Position numbers and translations under genes: made by a program
Shown here: positions 15,901 through 23,342 of the stretch, piece after piece
How positions within the stretch are numbered: the first letter of the stretch is position 1
Layout of the letters: each line of letters begins with the position of its first letter
Origin: Nonomuraea cavernae
Lineage (GTDB): Bacteria; Actinomycetota; Actinomycetes; Streptosporangiales; Streptosporangiaceae
Reading direction: 5' to 3'
NCBI RefSeq assembly: GCF_014646355.1
Contig: NZ_BMNH01000002.1
Location: forward strand, 186,001-250,000
Length of the DNA stretch: 64,000 nt
Notes under the pieces: model-generated
What the model was told of the DNA's origin: nothing
The model's database searches: none
What the model saw: only the letters and a program-made list of their open reading frames with translations

Positions 15901-16562
15901 TCCGCGTGCTGCTCGCCGACGACCAGGCGCTCATCCGCGCCGGGTTCCGCGCCCTGCTGAGCGCGGAGGACGACATCGAGGTGGTGGCCGAGGCCGCCGA
16001 CGGCGAGCAGGCCGTCGCCCTGGCCCTGCGGCACCTGCCCGACGTGGCGCTCGTCGACGTGCAGATGCCGGTGATGGGCGGCATCGAGGCGACCCGGCGC
16101 ATCGCCGCCGACGAGCGGCTGAGCGGGGTGCACGTGGTGATCCTCACCAACTACGGCCTCGACGAGTACGTCCTCGACGCCCTGCGGGCGGGGGCGGGCG
16201 GCTTCCTGGTCAAGGACACCGAGCCCGCCGACCTGCTCCAGGGGGTGCGCGTCGCGGCTCGGGGCGACGCGCTGCTCTCCCCCGCGATCACCCGCCGGCT
16301 GATCTCCGAGTACGTCGCCCGCCGCCCCGAGCCGTTCCCCGTCGGCCTGGAGATCCTCACCAACCGGGAGCGCGAGGTGGTGGCGCTGGTCGCGCGCGGG
16401 CTGTCCAACGACGAGATCGCCGCCCACATGGTGATCAGCCCGACCACGGCCAAGACGCACGTCAGCCGGGCCATGACCAAGCTGGGAGCCCGCGACCGCG
16501 CCCAGCTCGTGGTCCTGGCGTACGAGTCCGGGCTGGTCACTCCCCGCGGCCCGCTCACCTGA
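15897..16562 (+). CDS. NarL/FixJ-type response regulator
   Basis: Response regulator of 221 aa. The receiver domain has the acidic pair DD at 8-9, the phosphoacceptor Asp54 in LVDVQMP, Thr near 82 in ILTNYG and Lys104 in LVKD. The LuxR-type helix-turn-helix is at about 150-210 (LTNREREVVALVARGLSNDEIA). GTG at 15897 overlaps the kinase stop by four bases. It should be phosphorylated by the kinase encoded directly upstream and then bind DNA; no target site is evident. Confidence 0.95.
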   Translation: MIRVLLADDQALIRAGFRALLSAEDDIEVVAEAADGEQAVALALRHLPDVALVDVQMPVMGGIEATRRIAADERLSGVHVVILTNYGLDEYVLDALRAGAGGFLVKDTEPADLLQGVRVAARGDALLSPAITRRLISEYVARRPEPFPVGLEILTNREREVVALVARGLSNDEIAAHMVISPTTAKTHVSRAMTKLGARDRAQLVVLAYESGLVTPRGPLT

Positions 16563-16583
16563 GGGGATAGGCAAGTTTTTTTT

Positions 16584-16603
16584 CGCAAATTATATTGCGC
16601 AAT
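16584..16603. promoter_or_regulatory. Overlapping palindromes in the ArsR-type promoter
   Basis: CGCAA-N6-TTGCG (16584-16599) and the perfect palindrome ATTGCGCAAT (16594-16603) overlap in an AT-rich island 30-45 bases before the regulator start. Placement fits an autoregulatory operator. Confidence 0.5.
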
Positions 16604-16629
16604 TTTTCCTTCGCTTCTACGGTGAACAC

Positions 16630-17217
16630 ATGGCCGAATCCCGGACGACCCGGCGCATCGACGATCTCGGCGAGCTCAAGGCGTTCGCCCATCCGCTGCG
16701 CCTGAAGCTCTACCGGGCGCTCGTCGTGGCCCGCACGGCGACCGCCTCGCAGCTGGCCGACCAGGTCGACGAGGCCGTCTCCCTGGTCAGCTACCACCTG
16801 CGCAAGCTCGCCGCCCTGGGCCTCATCGAGGAGGCCGAGCCGCAGAGCGGCGACGGCCGCGAGCGCTGGTGGCAGGTGGCCTACCAGCAGCTCAACGTGA
16901 CGACCAGCGCGCACGACGCGCCGGAGACCGCGGCGGCGCGCCTCGCGCTGACCCGCGTCGCCTTCCGCCAGCAGCGCGAGATGCACGACGCCTACCTCGA
17001 CGTGCAGTCGACCTGGGAGCCGCAGTGGCAGGAGGCCGCCATCGGCTCCGAGTACCTGACCGAGATGACCGCCGCGGAGCTGCGTGAGCTGAGCCAGGAG
17101 ATGCACGCCCTCATCCAGAAGTGGCAGACCCGGGGGCGGGCGGCCCTGGAGGCGGGCGACACCGAGGGCCGCGAGCACGTCGCCCTCCACCTGTACGGAT
17201 TCCCGTTCAGGACCTGA
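16630..17217 (+). CDS. ArsR-like winged-helix transcriptional regulator
   Basis: Regulator of 195 aa. The winged helix covers about 12-85: LKAFAHPLRLKLYRAL, the recognition segment SLVSYHLRKLAALGLIEEA, and a wing with GRERWW. The C-terminal half is helical and lacks the Cys pairs used for metal sensing, so it resembles the HTH_20/ArsR-like group that senses other ligands. It has an AT-rich promoter with palindromes. A 67-aa gene starts 16 bases after its stop and is probably co-transcribed. Targets beyond itself are unknown. Confidence 0.85.
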   Translation: MAESRTTRRIDDLGELKAFAHPLRLKLYRALVVARTATASQLADQVDEAVSLVSYHLRKLAALGLIEEAEPQSGDGRERWWQVAYQQLNVTTSAHDAPETAAARLALTRVAFRQQREMHDAYLDVQSTWEPQWQEAAIGSEYLTEMTAAELRELSQEMHALIQKWQTRGRAALEAGDTEGREHVALHLYGFPFRT

Positions 17218-17233
17218 CGTGAGGAGGAAGCGC

Positions 17234-17437
17234 ATGGATCCCGGCATGCACCTGTACATCGACCGGTTCCGCGCCCAGGAGCTGCGCGAGGAGGCCGCGC
17301 GCCGGCGCCTGGCGCGCGGGCACGAGCCTCCGCCCGCCTGGTCGGCCGGCGCCCACGCCCTCGGCTGGCTGCTGGTGGAGCTCGGGTTGCGCCTGGTGCG
17401 CGTGCCGGGCCCGGCGGGGCATCACCCCTATCCTTAG
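17234..17437 (+). CDS. Small hypothetical protein in the ArsR operon
   Basis: Protein of 67 aa. It starts with a charged helix (RFRAQELREEAARRRLARG, about 10-28) and continues with a moderately hydrophobic helix (ALGWLLVELGLRLVRV, about 42-57) that could associate with the membrane. ATG at 17234 has GAGGAGGA in good position, which is why it is preferred over a GTG at 17219. It follows the ArsR-like gene by 16 bases. I do not recognise a family. Confidence 0.55.
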   Translation: MDPGMHLYIDRFRAQELREEAARRRLARGHEPPPAWSAGAHALGWLLVELGLRLVRVPGPAGHHPYP

Positions 17438-17483
17438 CCGGTGAACGGACTCCCGAGACGGTGGACAGACGAGGAGCGGCATC

Positions 17484-18260
17484 TTGGTGGTCTTCGCCGG
17501 GCAGGGTGACGCGCGCCGGTCCATGGCCCTGCTGTGGGACGCCGGCGACTCCCCCGAGGCGCGCCCGGGGCCCAAGCCCGGTCTCAGCGTCGAGCGCATC
17601 GTGGACGCGGCGATCGCGGTCGCCGACGCCGAGGGCATGGCGGCGCTGTCCATGCGGGCCGTGGGCGAGCGGCTCGGCCGCTCGGCGATGGCCCTCTACA
17701 CGTACGTGCCCGGCAAGGGCGAGCTGGTCGACCTCATGTACGACCGGGCGCTGGGCGAGCTGCCGACCCGCTACGACCTGACGGCGGGCTGGCGGGCGGC
17801 GCTGACCGCGTGGGCCGAGGACACCTGTGCCTGCTACCTGCGCCACCCGTGGCTGCTGCTGGTGTCGCAGGCGCGCCCGGTGCTGGGCCCCAACGAGTAC
17901 CTCACGCTGGAGACCCTGCTGGGCGTCCTGCGCGAGACCGGGCTCGACCGCGACGTGCTGCGCCGCGTGGTGGGCACGCTGTTCCACTTCGTACGCGGCG
18001 CGGCGCAGACGATCGCCGAGGCCCGCCAGGCGGAGGCCGCGACGGGGGTGTCCGACGACGCGTGGTGGCTCGACCGGTCCGGCACGCTGAAGGAGGCCGC
18101 GCCCGACTTCGCGGCCCGGTTCCCCAACGTCACCTGGCTGGAGGCCGCCGCCGCCGCGCCGCGCTCAGACGACGAGAGCGGCCCCTACCTGGAGCGCGAG
18201 GCCAGGAAGACGTTCCACGGCGGCCTGGCGATCATCCTCGACGGCATCGAGGCCGCCTGA
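17484..18260 (+). CDS. TetR/AcrR-family regulator with TetR-class C-terminal domain
   Basis: Regulator of 258 aa. The helix-turn-helix lies near 35-80 (IVDAAIAVADAEGMAALSMRAVGERLGRSAMALYTYVPGKGELVDLM), in the form seen in TetR proper. The C-terminal ligand domain (TetR_C_1 type) covers about 90-230, and an Asp/Glu-rich tail follows. GAGGAG at 17471 serves either TTG at 17484 or GTG at 17487; an ATG at 17523 is a third choice. No target gene is adjacent in a divergent position. Confidence 0.88.
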   Translation: MVVFAGQGDARRSMALLWDAGDSPEARPGPKPGLSVERIVDAAIAVADAEGMAALSMRAVGERLGRSAMALYTYVPGKGELVDLMYDRALGELPTRYDLTAGWRAALTAWAEDTCACYLRHPWLLLVSQARPVLGPNEYLTLETLLGVLRETGLDRDVLRRVVGTLFHFVRGAAQTIAEARQAEAATGVSDDAWWLDRSGTLKEAAPDFAARFPNVTWLEAAAAAPRSDDESGPYLEREARKTFHGGLAIILDGIEAA

Positions 18261-18281
18261 CGCGGTCCGCCGGCACAGAAT

Positions 18282-18317
18282 GCGACGCCCACCTCCGTGG
18301 CCGGAGGTGGGCGTCGC
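18282..18317. terminator. Bidirectional hairpin terminator
   Basis: Perfect 16-bp stem with a TGGC loop between the converging TetR and DoxX-like genes. Confidence 0.75.
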
Positions 18318-18328
18318 GGTCGTGGCCG

Positions 18329-18853
18329 CTACTTCAGCCAGGCGGTGCGCCGGACGATCGGCAGGTTGCCCAGGCCGAGCGTGGTGCCGGCGCCGGCCAG
18401 GGCCAGGCCGACCATCACGATCGCGTAGATGATGTGGTCGTCCATGAAGGGGTTGGTGGTCAGGGGCAGGGCCGCGGCCCACATCATGACCATCAGGAGG
18501 CTGCCGGTGGCGGCGGCGATCCGCAGGCCGACGCCGAGGACGAGCGCGGTGCCGATGCCGAGCAGGCCGATCATGAACAGCCAGTCCACCCAGACCTGTC
18601 CGGCCAGCGAGCCGAAGAAGCCGCCGAGCGCGTTCTCACCGGTGCCCTTGAGGAAGCCGGTCGTCGGGCTGCCACCCGCGACCCAGGCCCGCTCGGCGGG
18701 AGTGGCGAATCCCCAGCCGAAGGTCTTGTCCAGGAACGCCCACAGGAAGATCCAGCCGAGCGAGATCCGGGTGATCGCCCAGACGTAGTCGGCGGGGCGG
18801 CGGCTGGTGATGGCACCGGTCTCCGTGGCGGGGGTGTGGACCATGGTGGCCAT
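18329..18853 (-). CDS. DoxX-like integral membrane protein
   Basis: Membrane protein of 174 aa with four predicted helices (about 28-50, 90-112, 115-135 and 145-165) and a loop containing SPTTGFLKG, a pattern typical of actinobacterial DoxX/TQO-small-subunit-like proteins. DoxX relatives are linked to quinone-dependent thiosulfate oxidation and, in mycobacteria, to a membrane oxidoreductase complex; the role here is unknown. ATG at 18853 is preferred over an upstream extension because GAGAGGAAG precedes it. It is monocistronic and ends at a strong terminator. Confidence 0.78.
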   Translation of the reverse strand: MATMVHTPATETGAITSRRPADYVWAITRISLGWIFLWAFLDKTFGWGFATPAERAWVAGGSPTTGFLKGTGENALGGFFGSLAGQVWVDWLFMIGLLGIGTALVLGVGLRIAAATGSLLMVMMWAAALPLTTNPFMDDHIIYAIVMVGLALAGAGTTLGLGNLPIVRRTAWLK

Positions 18854-19155
18854 GACTGCTTCCTCTCCTTGGGGGGCGTTCTGCTCGCACCCCAAGTACA
18901 TCGTTTCGGGCCCCCCTTGATCAGGGCCACAGGACCCCGCCGCGCCGGGACCTTGGTCACTTCAGGGTCCCGGTAGCGGTGAAGAAATCTCCCATCCGGC
19001 CCGGTGTGCTCATTTCTGGCCAAGATGGTCGGCACGGCTCGCAAGGGCGTCTCCGACCTGCTGCGGGCCGGCGTGGTGGGAGCCCGAACCCCTGTCTGCT
19101 GGGGACTACGTTAGGCATTCCAACCTGGAGCCCCTCGCCGGAGTTGATTCGATAC
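18854..19155. other. Divergent intergenic region of 302 bases
   Basis: Gap between the DoxX-like gene and the sigma factor gene. It holds one clear hairpin, CCGGGACC (18945-18952) with GGTCCCGG (18966-18973), and a weaker CCCC/GGGG dyad near 19095. No convincing small gene, -10 or ECF-type -35 element was recognised. Confidence 0.4.
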
Positions 19156-19650
19156 ATGGACCGTTACGAGGGGTTCCATGAGTTCGTACGCACACGTCAG
19201 CAGTCGCTGATGCGGACGGCGTATCTGCTCACCGGGAACCCCCATCTCGCTGAGGACCTGCTGCAGACGGTCCTCACCCGTGTCGCTTCGCACTGGACGA
19301 AGCTCGCCAAGGGCGGCAATCCCGAGGCCTACGCCCGTAAGGCTCTGGTGAATCAGACCATCTCGTGGCGCAGGCGCAAGCAGGTCGAGTTACCGGCGGC
19401 CGAGCTGCCGGAGCCGGCCGAGCCGGGGCAGCCACACGACGAGGCGACCGTGCGCCGTCTCGTCCTGCGCCACGCGCTGGCGAAGCTCACGCCGAAGCAG
19501 CGGGCCGTGATCGTGCTGCGCTTCTACGAGGACCGCTCAGAGCACGAGACCGCGCAGCTCATGGGCGTCTCGATCGGCACCGTCAAGAGCCAGACCAGCT
19601 ACGCGCTGTCCAAGCTGCGCGCGCTCGCCCCGAAGGAGGTGTACCGATGA
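19156..19650 (+). CDS. SigE-family ECF RNA polymerase sigma factor
   Basis: ECF sigma factor of 164 aa. Region 2 (FVRTRQQSLMRTAYLLTGNPHLAEDLLQTVL, about 9-39) and region 4 (KLTPKQRAVIVLRFYEDRSEHETAQLMGVSIGTVKSQTSYAL, about 107-150) are both complete, and the pattern is the actinobacterial SigE/SACE-1710 type. ATG at 19156 begins the conserved MDRYEGFHEF opening. The stop overlaps the next gene's ATG by four bases; in this group the partner is a single-pass membrane protein that may act as anti-sigma factor. No typical GGAAC/CGTC promoter was identified. Confidence 0.92.
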   Translation: MDRYEGFHEFVRTRQQSLMRTAYLLTGNPHLAEDLLQTVLTRVASHWTKLAKGGNPEAYARKALVNQTISWRRRKQVELPAAELPEPAEPGQPHDEATVRRLVLRHALAKLTPKQRAVIVLRFYEDRSEHETAQLMGVSIGTVKSQTSYALSKLRALAPKEVYR

Positions 19651-20735
19651 ATCGCACGTTGCGCGAGGACCTGCACGCGCTGGCCGAGCAGGCGCCCACC
19701 GTCGATCTGGCGGCACAGGCGGTGCGGGGGGCGCGCAGGAGGCGCGCCGCCCGGCGGGCCGTGGTAGCCGCCGCCGTGACCTGCCTGGTCGCGCTCGGCG
19801 GCGGAGCCATACTGCCGCAGGTGCGGCCGACGCCCCCGATCGTGCTCGTACCGCCGGAGACCAAGGCCCTCCCGTTGCCCGCGAAAGGAGTCGGGCCGGT
19901 GGAGCAGGCCTTCCGGCCGCGCTGCGTCGGTAGCTCGTGCACCGGCAGTCCTTGGCAGATCGTGACGCGCCAGGGCGACACCTACCGGCTGGGCAAGGAA
20001 GCGACCGGGCCGCTGGAGGTCACGGCAGACGGCCGCAGGATCGCGTACTACAGCTCGAAGCATCGCGGCATCGTCGTACGCGATCTGGCGAGCGGCAAGA
20101 CGTGGCAGGCGCCGCTGAAGCAGCCCGCGGAAGACTTCGTGGTTGAGTACGCGCTGCGGCTGTCGCCTAACGGGCTGCGGTTCGTCGTCTCGGGGTGGGG
20201 CGGCCGGCGGGAGCCGAACAAGCTGGTGGACGTGGAGCGCGGGACGGTGACCAACCTCAAGCGGGGATGGTGGCCGGTGAGCGTGTCGGACGGTTCGGGA
20301 CCCGTCGTGCTGGCCAAGCCATACGACATGACCAGCCAGGTGTGGGTGCTCGGCCATGACCCGATCACCATCCGGGACTTCACGTACTACTACAGCAGCC
20401 TCGCACCTGACGGGCAGACGCTCGCCCGGCTGGGACAGACCGTCGACCGGGATCGGCGACCGATGGTGCAGCGGGACGGGTCTCTCGTGACCTTCAGTGC
20501 GACGCAGGCCGATCGGGAGAGCCGTACCTCGATCTCCGGGCTGCCGGAAGGGTTCCATCCCTCGAGGCTCGGGAGCTGGTTGAACGCCACAGAGGTAACC
20601 TTGCTGGCCGTCCCCGAGTCTCCCGGCGGGACTGCGCCGGTGGTCTACGCGGTGGATGTGCGGACGGGCAAGAGCAGGGAGCTGTTCGCGGTGCGCAAGA
20701 ACGGCCTGAACGTGGTGCCGGGGCTGGTGCGCTGA
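19647..20735 (+). CDS. Membrane-anchored TolB/WD40-like protein, probable sigma partner
   Basis: Protein of 362 aa. A basic cytoplasmic N-terminus (1-38, ending ARRRRAARR) precedes one membrane helix (about 40-57), and the rest is extracellular with beta-propeller-like repeats (for example ADGRRIAYYSSKHRGIVVRDLASGKTW and SLAPDGQTLARLG, split here for brevity). Translationally coupled to the SigE-type sigma gene by ATGA. By position it may hold or release the sigma factor, but no zinc-binding anti-sigma motif (HxxxCxxC) is visible, so that is inference. Confidence 0.75.
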   Translation: MNRTLREDLHALAEQAPTVDLAAQAVRGARRRRAARRAVVAAAVTCLVALGGGAILPQVRPTPPIVLVPPETKALPLPAKGVGPVEQAFRPRCVGSSCTGSPWQIVTRQGDTYRLGKEATGPLEVTADGRRIAYYSSKHRGIVVRDLASGKTWQAPLKQPAEDFVVEYALRLSPNGLRFVVSGWGGRREPNKLVDVERGTVTNLKRGWWPVSVSDGSGPVVLAKPYDMTSQVWVLGHDPITIRDFTYYYSSLAPDGQTLARLGQTVDRDRRPMVQRDGSLVTFSATQADRESRTSISGLPEGFHPSRLGSWLNATEVTLLAVPESPGGTAPVVYAVDVRTGKSRELFAVRKNGLNVVPGLVR

Positions 20736-20794
20736 GCGCGGCGATGCGACACAGAATCCGGCCCGCGCACGCCCGTGTTTCGGCGGCGGCGCGG

Positions 20795-21181
20795 CTACCG
20801 CACCGAGGGCGGCGCCGGGTCGCCGTCCCGTTGGACGGCGGCGAGGTAGGCGAGGATGGCGTCGCGGTTGCGGCTCAGGCACTCGACGCGCTGCGTGATC
20901 CGATCGGCCTCCTCCTTCAGCAGCGCGGCGACCTCGTCGCTCAGACAGCCCGGGTGGATCTCGCCGGGCCGGTCGAGGAAGGGCAGGATCCTGCGGATGA
21001 TCTCCGTGGTGAGGCCGGAGTCGAGCAGCCCCCGGATCTGCTGGACCCGGTGGACCGCGGCGGCGTCGTACAGGCGGTAGCCGTTGGCGGCCCTCTCGGG
21101 ATGCAGCAGGTCCTGCTCCTCGTAGTAGCGCAGCATCCTGGCCGGCACGCCGGTGCGCCGGGAAAGCTGGCCGATGCGCAT
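20795..21181 (-). CDS. MerR-family transcriptional regulator
   Basis: MerR regulator of 128 aa. The helix-turn-helix (RIGQLSRRTGVPARMLRYYEEQDLL, about 2-26) and wing (NGYRLYD) are standard, then the long dimerisation coil and a C-terminal tail without Cys. That points to an organic or drug-like effector rather than a metal. ATG at 21181 is used because MRIGQLSRRTG is the family start. It is divergent from the MFS transporter gene, with a perfect 20-bp palindrome between them. Confidence 0.93.
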   Translation of the reverse strand: MRIGQLSRRTGVPARMLRYYEEQDLLHPERAANGYRLYDAAAVHRVQQIRGLLDSGLTTEIIRRILPFLDRPGEIHPGCLSDEVAALLKEEADRITQRVECLSRNRDAILAYLAAVQRDGDPAPPSVR

Positions 21182-21204
21182 GAACACCCCGTCCGGAGGA
21201 TTTG

Positions 21205-21224
21205 CCTTCACATCGATGTGAAGG
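21205..21224. promoter_or_regulatory. MerR operator, perfect 20-bp palindrome
   Basis: CCTTCACATCGATGTGAAGG is its own reverse complement. It lies 15 bases before the MFS start and 23 bases before the MerR start, the usual position of a MerR-type operator between -35 and -10. Confidence 0.85.
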
Positions 21225-21239
21225 TTTGACCATGGTCGC

Positions 21240-22439
21240 ATGCCTGTCGCCTCCACCCCGCCCGCCCCCGCCGCCGCCGCCGAGACCGCCAAGCTGCCGC
21301 TGGGCGGGCTGCTGGCCCTGTTCGCCGCCGCGTTCACCGCGGTGATGACCGAGTTGCTCCCGGCCGGGCTGCTGCCCCAGATGAGCCAGGCCCTTGGCGT
21401 GCCGCAGGGCGCCGTCGGGTTTCTGGTGACCGGCTACGCCGTCGCCTCGTTCCTGGCCGCGATCCCGGTCACCGCGGCGCTGCGCGGCCTGCGCCGCCGC
21501 CCGGTGCTGGCCGGTCTGCTGACCGGCTTCGCGCTGCTGAACGCCGTCACCGCCCTGTCGTCGTCCTACCCGCTGACGTTCGGGGCCCGGGTGCTGGCCG
21601 GCGTCATGGGCGGCACGCTGTGGGCGATGCTCGTCGGCTACGCGGCGCGCATGGTCGCTCCGGAGCGGCGTGGCCGGGCCATCGCCATCGTCTCGGCCGG
21701 CATCACGGTCGCGCTCTGCCTGGGCATCCCGGCCGGCACCGCGCTGGCCACCGCCGCCGGTTGGCGGGCCGCGTTCGCCGTTCTGGCCGCCGGGGCGCTC
21801 GTCCTGGTGGCCTGGGTGTGCTGGAAGGTGCCCGACTTTCCCGGCGAGCCCGCCGCCGAGCGGCTGCCGCTGCGCCGCGTGACCACGCTGCCCGGCATCC
21901 GGACCGTCCTGGCCGTCACCCTGGTCGTGCTGCTGGCCCACCAGGCGGTCTACACCTACCTCGCGCCGCTCGCGGACGGCGTCGCGCGGACGAGCGTGGT
22001 GCTGCTCGTCTTCGGCGTCGCCACGGTGGCCGGCGTCTGGGTCACCGGCGTCCTGGTGGACCGGCGGCCACGGGCGACGCTGCTGGCCGCGCTCGTCCTG
22101 GTCGCGGCCGCGATGCTCGCCCTGGGCTTGGCCGGGCGCTCCGCCGCGGTGCTGCTCGTGGCGGCCGCCCTGTGGGGAGCCGCCTTCGGCGGGGCGCCGA
22201 CCCTGCTGCAGTCGGCCCTGATCGGCGCCTCCGGTCCGGCCAACGCGGACGTGGCCACCTCTCTGCAGACCACCGTCTACAACGCCGGCATCGCGGCCGG
22301 CTCGCTGACCGGTGGCGTCGTGCTGGAGACGGCCGGCGCGGGGGCCCTGCCGTGGACCGCGCTCCCCCTGGCCGCCGCCGCGCTCGTCGTCGCCGCCACG
22401 CGCCGGCACGCCTTCCCCACGGCCTCACCGGCCGGGTGA
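21240..22439 (+). CDS. MFS transporter, DHA1 AraJ/sugar- or drug-efflux type
   Basis: Major facilitator protein of 399 aa with twelve predicted helices. The N-terminal half has the motif ELLPAGLLPQMSQALG and the conserved loop GLRRRPVL; the second half includes DRRPRATLL between helices 8 and 9. The pattern matches the AraJ/CmlR/NepI-like efflux group. Expression is very likely induced by the divergent MerR regulator. No ribosome site precedes the ATG, and a leaderless mRNA is possible. Its last 15 bases overlap the converging DUF4180 gene. Confidence 0.92.
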   Translation: MPVASTPPAPAAAAETAKLPLGGLLALFAAAFTAVMTELLPAGLLPQMSQALGVPQGAVGFLVTGYAVASFLAAIPVTAALRGLRRRPVLAGLLTGFALLNAVTALSSSYPLTFGARVLAGVMGGTLWAMLVGYAARMVAPERRGRAIAIVSAGITVALCLGIPAGTALATAAGWRAAFAVLAAGALVLVAWVCWKVPDFPGEPAAERLPLRRVTTLPGIRTVLAVTLVVLLAHQAVYTYLAPLADGVARTSVVLLVFGVATVAGVWVTGVLVDRRPRATLLAALVLVAAAMLALGLAGRSAAVLLVAAALWGAAFGGAPTLLQSALIGASGPANADVATSLQTTVYNAGIAAGSLTGGVVLETAGAGALPWTALPLAAAALVVAATRRHAFPTASPAG

Positions 22440-22817
22440 GCGCTCCTCCAGCCGGCGGCCCAGCTCGTCCAGGTCGTCGACGAACCAGATCTGGGCGCCC
22501 CGGTTGGACTCGCGCACCCAGTCCTGGAGGGCGGTGCTGGCGGCGGTGTGGCGGGATATGTCGCCCACGATGGCCACGCCGATCCGGTAGTTGGCGAACT
22601 TCTGCACGAGGTCGCCGGCGACCCGGGTACGCAGCCGGTAGAAGTCGTCGTGCAGCCGCCCGGCCGGGATGGCGACCCAGCGGGCACCCTGGTGGCCGGC
22701 CTCGCCGATGAGGTCGAGGGCGTCCCTCTCCTCGCGCAGGGGTGTCCCCTCCGGCTCGCAGAGGAGGACCTGCCCGTACGTGAGCCGGGCGGGCGGGTCG
22801 TCGGGCGGTGTGTTCAC
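22425..22817 (-). CDS. DUF4180 domain protein
   Basis: Protein of 130 aa matching DUF4180: GARWVAIPAGRLHDDFYRLRT near 44-64, GDLVQKFANYRIGVAIVGDIS near 67-88 and VRESNRGAQIWFVDD near 101-115. The fold resembles small alpha/beta STAS-like domains. The function of the family is unknown. The start is GTG at 22817, overlapping the stop of the HTH gene, so it is co-translated with that regulator. Confidence 0.82.
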   Translation of the reverse strand: MNTPPDDPPARLTYGQVLLCEPEGTPLREERDALDLIGEAGHQGARWVAIPAGRLHDDFYRLRTRVAGDLVQKFANYRIGVAIVGDISRHTAASTALQDWVRESNRGAQIWFVDDLDELGRRLEERSPGR

Positions 22818-23218
22818 AGCTGTTCCCTCGTCAACGCGTCGATGATCCTGAGCAACTGGGCGCCCGGCTCCAGGTCTCCCAGGATGATGATCTTCAGATG
22901 GGCGCGGTCCTCGTCGTACACGACCTGGACGTTCAGTCGCTGCGGGCCGCTCGTGACGGAACCGATGACCATGGTGCTCAGCCGGTCCATCTCGGCCCGG
23001 CCGATCCCGTCGATCTGCACGATGGAGGACGCCTCCACGTGACGGCCGGGCTCCGGCGACTCCGGGAGCCCGGCGAACGCCTCCAGCTCCTGACGGGCGA
23101 TCCGGTAGCGCCTGCCGACCTTGACCGCCTTGAGCCGCCCGTCACGTATGTACGCGCGGACGGTCTTGACGTGCAGGCCCAGCCGCTCGGCCGCCTGATC
23201 AACGGTGTATTGCTCCAT
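22814..23218 (-). CDS. Excisionase-type helix-turn-helix DNA-binding protein
   Basis: Protein of 134 aa. The N-terminal 50 residues are a MerR/excisionase-like HTH (YTVDQAAERLGLHVKTVRAYIRDGRLKAVKVGRRYRI, split at GRL), and the C-terminal 80 residues form a separate alpha/beta domain (VQVVYDEDRAHLKIIILGD). The second part may sense a ligand or bind the DUF4180 partner encoded in the same operon. ATG at 23218 opens the conserved HTH. Repeated GGGAA half-sites just upstream suggest autoregulation. No phage genes are nearby, so a recombination role is unlikely. Confidence 0.82.
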   Translation of the reverse strand: MEQYTVDQAAERLGLHVKTVRAYIRDGRLKAVKVGRRYRIARQELEAFAGLPESPEPGRHVEASSIVQIDGIGRAEMDRLSTMVIGSVTSGPQRLNVQVVYDEDRAHLKIIILGDLEPGAQLLRIIDALTREQL

Positions 23219-23221
23219 AAC

Positions 23222-23258
23222 ATTCCCTAGTATGGCGCATTGAGGGAATCTAAGGGAA
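23222..23258. promoter_or_regulatory. GGGAA half-site cluster before the HTH gene
   Basis: ATTCCCT (23222-23228) and AGGGAAT (23243-23249) form a perfect 7-bp inverted repeat, with a third half-site AAGGGAA at 23252-23258. Likely operator for the HTH/DUF4180 operon. Confidence 0.5.
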
Positions 23259-23342
23259 GTTCGCATGACATGGAGTCGTCGTCACCCTTCCGGCCCCCTT
23301 CGACGATCGGCGGCGCGCCGCCGATCGTCGCTCTGTCGAGCC

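Noticed and set aside
19156..20735. Class I zinc anti-sigma factor downstream of the SigE-type gene
   Set aside because: The partner has a membrane helix and propeller-like repeats but no HxxxCxxC motif, so it is described only as a probable partner.
19599..22409. Very long open frame on the minus strand (over 900 codons)
   Set aside because: It is antisense to the sigma-partner, MerR/MFS and neighbouring genes, has low-complexity Gly/Arg/Gln-rich translation, and no domain; a GC-rich shadow frame.
22814..23218. Excisionase of a phage
   Set aside because: Only the HTH resembles excisionases; a second domain and a coupled DUF4180 gene, with no phage genes, fit a regulator better.
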